From positions 1-64,000 of the forward strand of contig NHNV01000076.1 of assembly GCA_002785995.1 (NCBI GenBank): a stretch of 64,000 bases of DNA, written 5' to 3'. The notes beneath the pieces are model-generated. The model did not search any database. It was not told the DNA's origin and saw only the letters and a program-made list of their open reading frames with translations. Numbering within the stretch: the first letter of the stretch is position 1; each line of letters starts with the position of its first letter. The DNA is from Mycosphaerelloides madeirae. Lineage: Eukaryota; Ascomycota; Dothideomycetes; Mycosphaerellales; Mycosphaerellaceae. This document shows positions 21,754-31,817 of the stretch, piece after piece. The translations under genes were made by a program, and so were the position numbers.

Positions 21754-22852
21754 TCATGCTGCCTCCTTCGCTTTGGCTGAATATCCCTTCTGATACGGAA
21801 ACTGCTCCGCGAAAGATTCTGCAATCTCCGTTCTCGTGGCCACCCACACCCCTTCCTTCTTACCGATGTACTCGACAAAGTCCTTCAACGCCTTGAATCG
21901 ACCTGGCCGACCGATGATACGACAATGCAGGCCAATTGTCATCATCTTGGGTGTGCCGTCTTCACCTTCCTCATAGAGCGTATCGAACGCATTCTTCAGA
22001 TGCGTGAAGAAGCCATTGGGATCCCGGAAACCCGACCCTGCGGTATGAAACTTGAAGTCGTTGCAGTCGTACGAGTATGGAACCATCAGCAGGCCTTGAA
22101 ACGAGTCGTCTGCTCTGTCTGTCCAGTATGGTACCTGATACTTGTCAGCAACTGCTTCGACCATTCTGCAAGACCGTACTCACGTCATCAGCGTAGGTGT
22201 CCGACATCCACACAAGCTCCTCGCCCATCTCTTCGTAAACTTGCGGTACAAGAGTACGAGATTGTGGCGAGTTGCGCCCATAGTACCAACCCTTTGGCGC
22301 ATACCCAGTCAACGTCTTCAACGAAGTGATGGCCTTCTTCACGAGCGACCGCTCCTGCTCAACACTCAGCGAGTGATAGTCGATCCATCGGTATGCATGC
22401 GAAGCAACATCATGCCCCATCTCGACACATCGCTTTGCTACTTCTGGCACTTCCTCAACAGCCTGCGCCACCGCATACAGGGTAAACTTCATTCCGGCTT
22501 TATTGAACATCCTGAAGAGGCGCCAGAACCCAGCTCGACTGCCATATTCATACTCTGACTCGACGTTGAAGTTGCGCTCATTGATTCGCGGCGGACGACC
22601 TGGATTCTCTACGAGGTTGTTTTCTGACTGGCCATCGCCCGACAAGACGGAGCGCTCGCCACCCTGAGATGGATCAGCATCTGCACTTCGGCTTTCGAGT
22701 ATGATCGGCTTCACCTCTTCGTAGTTGATAACAAATGACACGGCAATCTTTGCGTCGTTCGGCCACTTCAACCCTTGCAGCCCATTCTCGCCGTATCCCC
22801 GGAAGTCACGATCATAGTGATATTCAGGATGTGCAACGTATATGTGCGGCAT
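21754..22852 (-). CDS. Polysaccharide deacetylase / PuuE-type allantoinase-like protein
   Basis: NodB-fold hydrolase, 349 aa. Model: 22852-22184 joined to 22134-21754, with a 49-nt intron between YADD and VPYW. The layout follows the PuuE-like group rather than secreted chitin deacetylases. There is no signal peptide, an early NYEE, a long GDGQSENN insertion, the YEYGSRAGFWRL segment, the metal motif region GHDVASHAYRWIDY, and a C-terminal HCRIIGRPGRF. In bacteria PuuE hydrolyses allantoin; fungal homologues are usually annotated only as polysaccharide deacetylase family, so the substrate (allantoin, or an N-acetylated sugar) is open. Cytosolic location is inferred from the missing signal peptide. 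Confidence 0.85.
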
Positions 22853-23478
22853 TTCTTTGGCTCTGGGAGGATATTCTTTCGTTGTTGCGCTGCAGAATAC
22901 AAGAAGCTCTACGTTCTTGTCAGGTTTTATCAGCTGGAGCGGGCAAGCTGTGGCCTATCAGCAACATCACCGCCTGTCATCTTCTACATTGCCTTTCCAA
23001 TACACTACCTTCCAGGCCATGAGCAATACAAGTACAGTATATACGGAGTATCAGCCGGCAGAACATGTTTCTGAAGGGAGACCATGGAAATGCGCTGCAA
23101 TCATTCTGCCGCTGGCAGAAACATGTTTCAGTCAAGCACGCGCAATTCTCATCCCGTACCTCACGGCTACCAGACACTCAACACACCGCACACTGGGTCA
23201 TCTCGTAGTCACGATAGGCCCAGCACCAGAACTCGGGCATGTCAGATTTCCACCTTTCGTGAATTCGTACATGCTTTGGCTTCAACGCTAACAACGTTGC
23301 AGATGCACCGCACCAACCATGTCGCAAGGAAGGCCGAAGCCTGAGAAGGATCGTCTTAGGCTTGGACAACAGCCTTCCTTCGGTGCCTTGGCACAATACT
23401 CCTACATAACTTCACCTCATCGCGTGGCTCTCTCAGACACCGCAATATATTGACCATGCCTCGAAGGACCCATTCGCG
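22853..23478. other. Divergent promoter region with a repeated palindrome
   Basis: 626 nt between the divergent deacetylase and glycosyltransferase starts. A perfect 12-bp palindrome GAAACATGTTTC (near 23124-23135) has a near copy AACATGTTTC at about 23061-23070, possibly a dimeric regulator site. No gene supported. Confidence 0.4.
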
Positions 23479-24597
23479 ATGGTCGCGATGACATCCTTAT
23501 CCCGTGCTCTGACCACGCGACGCCTCCTGTGTCTCGCCGCCGGGCTCGCCCTTGTCCTATTATACACAACTTTCACGATTGATACCGAATTATTACGACT
23601 GCGAGTCAATCAGCTCAATATCGTGGCCGAGACCCGGATCCAAAAATGGGACTGGAAAGATACCCCCGAAGAAGAGTACTGCCGATCGCCGCATCAGGCC
23701 GAGCGGGAAAAGCTGATCCTTAATGTCGCACATTTCATCATGCTGTCTCCGCCAAGCAGCAATTCGAATATCACTTTTGCGCAATTCCTCGCTGTGAAGG
23801 CTGCTGTCATTCGCATGAAAGCGAGCGAAGTCAAGATACACACGTATGGGTTGAATCTGAATAATAGCTGGTGGCAGCAGCTGAAAGACCGTGGGTTGCA
23901 TGCTTCATTCCATCAACTTGACGAGTAACTGCGATCTGACTTTCATACAGATGTCACTCTGGTCCTCTTACACCGCAACGAACTCCCCGGCCCTCACGGT
24001 CTCCAATTAAACGACCTCCAACTCGCGCATCAAGCCGACATCTTCCGCCTGCACATCCTCCAACGCGAAGGCGGAATCTACCTCGACACGGACATCTTCG
24101 CCCTCAAACCCTTCACCGACCTCCTCAGTAACCCCCGCGACACTGTCCTCGGTCATGAAGGCGGTAACCGCTGGGGTCTCTGCAATGCCGTCATCCTTGC
24201 CCGCCCTAATAGCTCTTTCATAGCCAAATGGCAGGAAACCTATCAGAATTTCGACCCGAACGGCTGGAATGAACATTCTGTTTTCGTCCCTAAACGGTTA
24301 CAAATCCAAGTATCTAATCAGGAGCTGGTATGTCCTCTGAGTCCAAGCGTTTTCTTCTGGCCGACGTGGGCGGAGGCGCATACGCGGTATATGCATGAGA
24401 ATTTGAGTGATGTGAAGGACGTGGAGGAGTTAAGGGGGAATATGAGTGCTTATGGCGGCGCCATGTATGCGAATCAGTTGGCTGTGCATACGTGGATGGC
24501 GGGTGATATTCTGGGCCGGCTGACGGTTGAGAAGGTTAAGACGGAGGAGACGAGGTTTAATATTCTTGTGAGGGGGATTTTAGATGAGGCGTGGTAA
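23479..24597 (+). CDS. Glycosyltransferase with DXD motif (GT32-like), type II membrane protein
   Basis: Likely Golgi sugar transferase. Model: 23479-23890 joined to 23951-24597, 352 aa; the 60-nt intron (donor GTGGGT, acceptor ATACAG) is the only join that keeps frame, and it removes an in-frame stop. The N-terminus has a single signal anchor (LLCLAAGLALVLLYTTF). The catalytic region has the Gly_transf_sug pattern: AHQADIFRLHILQREGGIYLDTD, where DTD is the metal-binding DXD, then LGHEGGNRWGLCNAV and a C-terminal SAYGGAMYANQLAVHTW. Such proteins in fungi make mannose or galactose linkages on glycans or lipids; the exact donor is not deducible. A second in-frame ATG at 23488 is possible. Confidence 0.8.
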
Positions 24598-25061
24598 TGG
24601 GCATGTGGAAGTGATATGGCGAGCTCCAGGCCTGAAATCCGATATACCACGATCTGCCGTCCCTCCAGACACTCTGTTGCCGATCATTTGGTCTCGGGTT
24701 ATCACAGTCCCGGGCTGTAAGACCTGAGGTACGTATGGTGATCTTGTTGAACAACGAGACCATGGCTGATTTATCTCAGAACCCGAGCATTGTCATTGTA
24801 ACTCTCAAACGTACAGTCATCAGAACGCTCAGACAAGACCAAAGGAGAAGAAAAATCGCAGCTAGCTAATCGTGATTACAGATCGTGTAAACGCTCAGAT
24901 GAGTATATGCTAAAAGTAAACGGCTCGATTGCTTGCCACAAAAGTGCCAGCAACGCTCGCTCAAGCGCGGAGAAGAGAACGAGACAATAGTCCAAGCAAG
25001 AACAACGATCATCTAAGAGATTCGTGATATCATCCACAACCCAACCATGCCCCTCCTCCCA
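24598..25061. other. Convergent 3' region
   Basis: 464 nt between two facing stop codons. No recognisable gene or repeat. Confidence 0.5.
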
Positions 25062-25838
25062 TCACCCAACTTTCGCAGCAATCGGATGATACTCCAACAG
25101 ATTATGTCCCCTCGTGGCACGAGTACTGCTACTTCCATCACGACTAAACCTCCGACGAGGCCGACCCTGTCTGGGCGGAGGACCATAGTATCGGCCGGAA
25201 TGATCCTGGTGTCCGTTCGCCACAGCCGTATTGACAACAGCTTTCGTAGACTTGACTGTCTCGCGGGCGATACGGTTCGAGGCATCTGCACTAGCTTGCG
25301 AAGCTTTTGCGGAGGATTTGGTGGCTTCGGCGGACTTCATGGTTGCTTGAGCGGATTGCTTGGTGGCTTGGGCGGATTGACGGGTTGCTTGGGTGGACAT
25401 TGAGACCTGTTCTGTGGTGAGTAAAAGGGATGGGAGGTCGGGTATGGTTTCACGTACAGCAGCAACACTCGCCACACTCGCCAAACTCGCTATCGTCGCC
25501 CAAACAGACTTCTTCTTGAACCACGGCTTCTCATCGTAAGCATCCCTCCCCACATCCCGCGATCTCCGATGCGATGGCGAAGGCGACCGGGAGTAACTCG
25601 AAGCATACGAACGACGTCGAGGCCGACGGTGTCGACGTCTTCCATCCGGAGAATCATGGCGTGAGTACGAAGATCCAGAGCGAGAAGAAGGCGCTCGTGC
25701 GAGACTGTACTTGTTGCGTCCTCGGGGACTTTCATTCTCGGGCTCGTGCATGGAGTCTCGACGTTTCGACTTAGGACTGTCGAAGACGTCGTTGGGGATG
25801 GGCGCGGGGGCAATGGCGGCTGCTTGTGCTCTGGACAT
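25062..25838 (-). CDS. Hypothetical protein with Arg/Ser-rich head and 7-residue repeats
   Basis: 258-aa single-exon protein I do not recognise as a named family. Residues about 20-95 are rich in Arg, Ser and Pro (SRSPSPSHRRSRD), like RS-type or nuclear proteins. A hydrophobic stretch follows (WATIASLASVASVAAV, residues about 115-132). Then come six consecutive seven-residue repeats of the form AQATxxS/AEATKSS/AKASQAS at about residues 147-190, which should form an amphipathic helix. The tail is Arg/Gly-rich. Codon use is balanced and the frame is clearly coding. A membrane or lipid-contact role for the hydrophobic and repeat segment is a guess. Confidence 0.7.
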   Translation of the reverse strand: MSRAQAAAIAPAPIPNDVFDSPKSKRRDSMHEPENESPRGRNKYSLARAPSSRSGSSYSRHDSPDGRRRHRRPRRRSYASSYSRSPSPSHRRSRDVGRDAYDEKPWFKKKSVWATIASLASVASVAAVRETIPDLPSLLLTTEQVSMSTQATRQSAQATKQSAQATMKSAEATKSSAKASQASADASNRIARETVKSTKAVVNTAVANGHQDHSGRYYGPPPRQGRPRRRFSRDGSSSTRATRGHNLLEYHPIAAKVG

Positions 25839-26615
25839 TATAGCGAAGAGGCAAGGCGGGCGGGAGGAAGGAGAAGGAGAAGGAGAGCTGTCTGTCTCAG
25901 GCGAGTCAGTGGTAGGTTCTGACGAGGCTGCAGCAACGCAGAGTGGCAGCTATCAAACGCCTTCTATTAAATCGATCAGCGAGCAGGCGTTCCTTTCAGC
26001 TCGATAAGATGACGACGTTAGATTGAATACGAAGTCGAGGTATCCTTGTCGCTCAAAGCTGGTTATCGGTCTCCGCACGGGAGATCGAATTGCAATTTGC
26101 TCGTCTTCACAGGTAGATGCTGGAAGACTTGGGCCGCGTTGAGCACGATATGAAGGTTAGATGGGTGACGTGGTATGTGCTTATCTCTGTTGATGGTCCC
26201 GTTGAGGGATATCGGAGTGTTTTGTTCTGCTGCAGGAATCCTTGGGATCAGCCCTCGATCAGGCGATATGGACGAGGTTCCAGAGGAACGATGGGATCGT
26301 AAAAGGCCTGTCCACAGAAGGAAATCAATCCGAGACAGGACAAGAATAAGATTGCTTGAGCAAGATAATATCAGTACTGAAAGGAGCAAGTATAACCAGC
26401 CGTTACCACCAAAGCCGGTGGTCGACGAATGAATGCTTCTCCGAAGGTATTGCGTAATGTCTCTGGTTGACGCCGAGATCCGTTTGACGAATGCCGATAG
26501 ACAACGCATCGACATGGTTTCATCTCCTGCACGTCAGTCTCGTGGACGCAAAGCCACCAACTTAATATGACTGCCGATCTCTGGAGACAGCCCTTGTACT
26601 GACGCCTTTCGTGTT
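25839..26615. other. Intergenic, no gene seen
   Basis: About 780 nt; upstream of the repeat protein and downstream of the peroxidase gene, both on minus. Short frames only. Confidence 0.5.
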
Positions 26616-27600
26616 TCAAGTCATCAATGTGAGGGCCTCTCTCATCGCCATCATAATCTTCTCCTGTTTATCAGGCAGAGTGAGAGCAGGTTTCCATCCA
26701 AGATGGGTTTGGAGGCGTTCTTTCTCGAACCAGAACTTGACCAGGTTCTTCGGCGCCGTGATATTCGCACGGTCTCCAAGAACGAGGACGAGGAAAGAAA
26801 CCTCACCAGTACTGAACCCGTCAGCTAATTGAGGGAAGTGGTATGCTGGATTGTCTCGTCGAGAGGCGAGCTGGCGAGCAAGTCTGCCGTTGGCAAACAT
26901 ACATAGGTCGACGATGTCGGCGGTCCACCACGACATTGTCTCGTCAAAGATGGCCTGGTTGAAAAGGCGTTGATCGCCAATGTAGGTATCCACACGGCTG
27001 AGACAACCTGTCAGTGGAAAAGACACATGTCGATCGTCTTGATGTAATGGGAAGTATACCTCAAGCTAGCATCCTTTTCTAGTATGTTTTGTACACTGAG
27101 CATGTTCCTATCGCCCAAATGTCGGCGACTCTTTCTTCCTGCTGCATGGCCACGTCAACTTCAAAGCAGGTCGCTGAGCAAGGGAAGCTTACAGATCCCA
27201 TGAAGTAGCATTGGGAGAAAACGCACGAAGGCCCTGTGACCAGACGATCTCGGCGAAGACCGGGTTGGAGTTCAACGCATCCCCCATTGCCTTGACTGAC
27301 ATATCGCGGGTGAAGTTGAGGCCGTTTCTAGGCACTATACTAGGCCCTCAATGGGTGATCGGGAGTGTCCAATGATTTTACGCACTGAAACCATGATTGA
27401 CACGCTGTGCAGCCATGGGACAATGTCCTCGAGCTGGGAAACGATTAGCCTAAAGCACGAGAGAGCGTTTGTTCGACATACGTACCATCATTGGGTCCTG
27501 GTGGATTCCAGTCGGCGTAGATATCCTCGGTGTAGCTCTCCTGTGTATACGCAACCACCAGCGTGAACAAAGATACTAGAGTGGACAATCCCGCGTACAT
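26616..27600 (-). CDS. Family-2 haem peroxidase (chloroperoxidase-like), probably secreted
   Basis: Haem-thiolate peroxidase of the chloroperoxidase family. Model: 27600-27486, 27433-27386, 27334-27193, 27134-27060, 26997-26616, 253 aa, introns 51-62 nt. The N-terminus is a signal peptide (LSTLVSLFTLVVAYTQ). Residues 40-52 hold the proximal pocket RGHCPM..RVNHGF, with Cys43 as the expected haem ligand. KDASLSRVD, completed across an intron, and IFDETMSWW with the acid/base Glu follow, then ANGRLARQ and GFSTGEVSFLVLVLGD. The order matches chloroperoxidase and fungal aromatic peroxygenase relatives such as StcC. The acceptor at 27134 (AAG) is the least certain join, although it keeps frame. The ATG at 27600 is the first after the upstream TTG-containing extension. 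Halogenation or peroxygenation substrate unknown. Confidence 0.85.
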
Positions 27601-28347
27601 ATTCAAAAATCTAAAGCGATGAAACAATGTGAGTTGCCCATTGCCATCGAGTGGTGCCGGATATTCAGACTTATACGTTCTCCTGATTGTCCCAAGCTCT
27701 CAATGGCACACTCGTATTATTTGACGACATCGCATTATACACGAGGCTGTGCACCTGAGCCGGGATGTCGTGAATGCGTCGTACGGGTAGGTACCCTCCA
27801 TAGACTCCGCAAGCCAATCGGATGTTCTGCAATGTAAAGACATAGTGGGCGTACTTCGTGCTGAGCAATATGTCTGGCTACGTTCCTGGAGAGTAAATGC
27901 CAAGTAAGTAGTAATGCATAAACTGGTCGTCGGAATCCCAGATATCGACCAAGGGGAAGCACTCGGGACCAGGTCCGCATATGATTTTTGAGCGGATGTT
28001 TGTGCAATGATAGACCGCAGCAATGACTAGACTCAAGGTAATCCGACCTGAAGCTTGGGATTATATGCTGTGTCGGACATCGTTCAGTCGTAAATTCGTC
28101 TGGAAAGTCATGCGGCGGGTCTCAGCTTCGCGCAGGACGATCATCTGCAATGTGGCGGACGTGTGCTTCCGAGCACGCCTTCAAGGGGTATGCGGTAACA
28201 TCTTGGATGCTACGTTGATGGAAGTTTAATGAAAAGGCTGAACTTCGATGGAAGTTCAGTTGAAAAGAGGAGTTTCTCCTCACGTCAAACGCCAGCCGTT
28301 TTTGGAGATGACCTGCACAAAAACTGCAAGAACGTCCAGTCTCTACA
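27601..28347. other. Gene-poor stretch with a possible decayed reading frame
   Basis: On the minus strand between about 28030 and 27670 one frame reads like protein (Cys-containing PECFPLVDIWDSDDQFMHYY, later NIRLACGVYGGYLPVRRI) but is broken by one in-frame TAG near 27884. No family recognised and no start codon chosen, so I list it only as a candidate gene fragment. Confidence 0.3.
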
Positions 28348-29714
28348 TCAGTCTTCCTTCACCCACGCCGTCGCCACCTCCCGTGCAACATTCAGTAACG
28401 CCTGATCCTTATACCTTGCCGCAACCAAACTGAGCCCAACCGGCATCCCGTTCTCCCCCTTAAAACCTGGCACATTCACCACCGGCACATGCAACCCCGT
28501 CCACATCGAATTGAAAACCGCACTCCCTGTACTCTCCAACCCAACTGGAGCTTCATCAGGTACACTAGGTACCACGATCGCCGCATACCCATCCGCAATG
28601 GCATCCCACTGAGGTCTCAACGCCGCCATCCCGTCCCACGCTTCCAGCAGGTCCTTATGCGTATACCCATGTTTGCCCTCGACGTGATCGTTCAGAAACG
28701 GCGACATCTTGCCTTTATGGCGAAGGTAGTCCGGACGGAAGGCGACGCGGCCTTCGGAGTAGAGGATGCAAGTGTGCCAGTCGGGGAGTTTGGCAAAAGA
28801 GACTGGGAACTCAATTTCTTCAATTTGGGCGCCGGCGGAAGCGAGGAGGACTTTGCCAGCGTTGAAGGCTTTGATGGTGCCGGGTCCGGCGTGCTCCCAA
28901 ACCATAGTTTTTAGAAAAGCGAATTTGAGGCCTTTGACTCTTGATGATAGGGGTCTGGGAATCTCGTCGTCTTTCAAGCCAAATACCTGGCCGAGGAGCT
29001 CGAGATCTTCTATTGAGCGTGCGTAGAAGCCAAGGGTGTCAAAGAGGAGACTGTAGATCTTTTGGCCTTCTCGAGAGATGGCATTCCAGGTAGGTTTGAG
29101 AGCGAAGACACCATTGAAACTCGCTGGGCGTATGATGGATCCTCCGGTTTGAGTGCCGAGAGCTAGAGGAGCCTGGAAGTCACCTACAGCTGCACCAGAT
29201 CCGGAACTGGAGCCACCTGGTGTACGTGTTGGATCATGGGCGTTCGAAGTCTTTGAGCCTTTCAGAACGGCTGCAAACTCTGTAGTTGTCGTCTTCCCCA
29301 AAATCAGAGCCCCCGCCTGGCGAAGCATGATGACACTCGCGGCATCGACTTCCGGCTGATCATTCTCATAAATTGTCGAATTGAACTGTGTCGGCATGTC
29401 TGCAACAACGGGTGTCAGCCACTCGCAACAATCAACCATAGACACAACGATAACCCACGCTTGGTATAAATAACATCCTTCACAGCAACAGCAACGCCAT
29501 GAAGCAGCCCACGCTCACTCTTAGGAACCGCATCAAGAGCCCTCGCCTGCTCTAACACCTGCTCGGGATCGAGATACGCCCACGCTTTCACTGCATCGTC
29601 TCGCTCTTCGATCCGCTTGAGCAGCGATGTGGCGTAAGCTTCAACAGTAAGATCGCCGGTATCGAAAGCTTTGCGGGCTTCCGTCGCTGTGAGTCGGTAT
29701 GGTTGGGTCGTCAT
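28348..29714 (-). CDS. Amidase-signature hydrolase
   Basis: Amidase signature enzyme (amide hydrolase with a Ser-cisSer-Lys triad), 435 aa, cytosolic by lack of a signal peptide. Model: 29714-29459 joined to 29399-28348, 59-nt intron. Visible catalytic elements: AVKDVIYTK with the triad Lys, TPGGSSSGSGAAV with the central cis-Ser, and GTQTGGSIIRPASFNGV with the nucleophile Ser. The end (MPVGLSLVAARYKDQALL) is the usual C-terminal block. Related fungal enzymes hydrolyse simple amides or act like GatA without the GatB/C partners, and the substrate is not evident here. No functional link with the neighbours is visible. Confidence 0.92.
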
Positions 29715-30233
29715 CTTGGATTAGAGTGACGAGAGAGCAAGAGGCTCGAGCTTCAGAGCTGAAGCTGGATGTCTTCTCGTAGTATGTGTGAGAATAACTC
29801 ATTCTGCCTCGACGAGATGCCCTGTGAGGGAAGGCAACGTTGTGGTTTGGCCATGCCTCCGCTATCGGCATGAGATAGGCCACCCTACGCCCCGGCAGCT
29901 CTGCCTGGTTGCCTTGGATACAGAGGTGCATGTCCACTTAAAATTTGAGTAATATCCAGATCAAGCGTTCTTAGAAGGGCGAATGCGAAGCAAGGTTGTG
30001 AGAGTGAGAGACAGATGGCTGGGAAACCGAAAGGAACCGACGTTGCCAAAAGTAGCGCAACGCTTCCGCAGAAATGAAAAGAACAACATATCTCGTCGAC
30101 AATGAAGTATTGGTAGTAAGATACCATCGAACGGTCAACCCCTTTTCATTTTCTCACAATGGCGCTCGCAACACTCTAGGCAAACACAACCTCTACCTCA
30201 ACGCCAGCGCCCTGTGCGCCCTATCTGCCGTAC
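29715..30233. other. Intergenic, no gene seen
   Basis: 519 nt with the amidase promoter on the left and the 3' end of the coiled-coil gene on the right. Nothing recognised. Confidence 0.5.
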
Positions 30234-31817
30234 TCAGAAGAAACCCTGATCCTCAAGCCGTCGCTGTTGCTGCTGGTGCTGCTGTTGTCTCTCTCGCCGC
30301 TCACGCCTCGCACGTTGACTGGCAGAGTATCGCGCATCAGTATCCATAACGGCGTCCTCGTCATAAGCTGCCTCCAGTGACATTCCAACCATGCCGTCCA
30401 CCATCTCGCCTGCCACTCGCCTCCTTTCGCGTTCAATCACGGCATCGCCTCGTTCAAGAAGCGTGCTGTTGCGTCGTCTTGACGAGTAGTTGTGGACCAC
30501 ATTTCGTGGCTGCCTTGAAGAGCCCGTTGGCGATCGGGTCGGCGAGGTCGGCGAGAGGCTTCCATACGTATAAGCGTTTCTGGTAGTGGGTGGACCTGAG
30601 CGTTCCTGTTGATGTTCTTCGACAGAGTCGCGCTGCCGAACTGCTGTAATCTCCCTCTCCCGCGCCATTTGCTTAAGGTCGGCTTCTACTCTCCTGTCGA
30701 GCTCCCTTTGCCGCTCGCGAGTTTCGACACTCGGTCCACCCTCTAGCGCGTCTCGTGTTTGCTGCAAGATGCGATCTCGTCGCTCTCGAGATGCTTCGCG
30801 GGAACGCTGAGTTTCCGCTGCTCGTTGCTTAGCATCTTCCTCAGCTCGACGAGACAGTCGGTTGCGCTCCCGTCGCTCAGCTTCGTCAAGACGGGCTCGC
30901 CGCGCATCGTCTTCCGCGAGTGCGAATGAGTCTCTTCGCCTGCGATTCGAAGCGTTGATTCTCTCCATCTCGATTTCAGCTTGGCGGGCCTCCTCAGCCT
31001 GCAGAAGCCGTGCTAGGTCTTCATCGGCACGAAGTGAGTCTGCGTATGAGGTGCGCACATCGTTGGCAGAGTCATTGAGTGAGTGCCTAAGATCTGGCGG
31101 AGAACGAAGGCCCGAGTAACGTGACGTGTTGGAGGAAGATACGACTGAGGACTCTGCCCCGACATCGACAGTCACACGGGTGGGCCTTCGAGTTTGAGAA
31201 GACGGGCGCCTCAATGGCCCACCCAACTCGGATGCAAAAGATTGGAGTCGGGTACCAGAAGGCCTTTCGTCAGCCTGGGGTCTCAAGTCTTCAAGAGACG
31301 GAGGGCGTTCATAGGGCGCTGTACGGTCGGGAGTGACGATTCTGTATGGATCTGGAGGCGCTGGGGTTGGTGAGAAGGCACCAGATGGACCAGGATAGCG
31401 TGCTGACGGAAGAGGTGTCGATAGAGTAGGGGAGGCCGTTGCACTTGATGGTCTGAACTCGGCTGTTCGATAGGTTCGAGGGAGAGGTGACATGGGAGAC
31501 ACGACGCTGTCGACTGGTGATTGGGTCTGACGTCTAGAGTCGCGAGTGGAAGTCGATGCTCGGTGGCTTGTCTGTCTTGTCAGAGCACGGTAGCGGCGTT
31601 CTCTGCCATCCCTGCCAACGACTATCATGTCGTCCGACTGTGACCCTGAGCCTCCCCTGGAAGTAGGCCTCGCCTCGACAATCCGGGCGTCGATGTTCCG
31701 CTTCTTGACGTAAGGACAAAGGGTGTTGCCAACGGCATTGTGGCATGGACGGGCTGTTTCAATCGTGTTCCGACGTCCATCGGCATGGGAGTATGTCTTG
31801 ACTTCGACAACGCACAT
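30234..31817 (-). CDS. Arg-rich coiled-coil hypothetical protein
   Basis: 527-aa single-exon protein, no enzyme domain recognised. The N-terminus (MCVVEVKTYSHADGR, then Cys pairs in ARPCHNAVGNTLCPYVKKR) resembles a short conserved head seen on many uncharacterised Pezizomycotina proteins; Cys/His spacing may bind metal, but this is not established. Residues about 90-290 are Ser/Pro/Thr-rich and likely disordered. Residues about 290-410 form a long charged coiled coil (RLDEAERRERNRLSRRAEED). The C-terminus ends in a Gln-rich stretch encoded by CAG/CAA runs. A scaffold or nuclear role would fit, but is a guess. Confidence 0.7.
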   Translation of the reverse strand: MCVVEVKTYSHADGRRNTIETARPCHNAVGNTLCPYVKKRNIDARIVEARPTSRGGSGSQSDDMIVVGRDGRERRYRALTRQTSHRASTSTRDSRRQTQSPVDSVVSPMSPLPRTYRTAEFRPSSATASPTLSTPLPSARYPGPSGAFSPTPAPPDPYRIVTPDRTAPYERPPSLEDLRPQADERPSGTRLQSFASELGGPLRRPSSQTRRPTRVTVDVGAESSVVSSSNTSRYSGLRSPPDLRHSLNDSANDVRTSYADSLRADEDLARLLQAEEARQAEIEMERINASNRRRRDSFALAEDDARRARLDEAERRERNRLSRRAEEDAKQRAAETQRSREASRERRDRILQQTRDALEGGPSVETRERQRELDRRVEADLKQMAREREITAVRQRDSVEEHQQERSGPPTTRNAYTYGSLSPTSPTRSPTGSSRQPRNVVHNYSSRRRNSTLLERGDAVIERERRRVAGEMVDGMVGMSLEAAYDEDAVMDTDARYSASQRARRERRERQQQHQQQQRRLEDQGFF

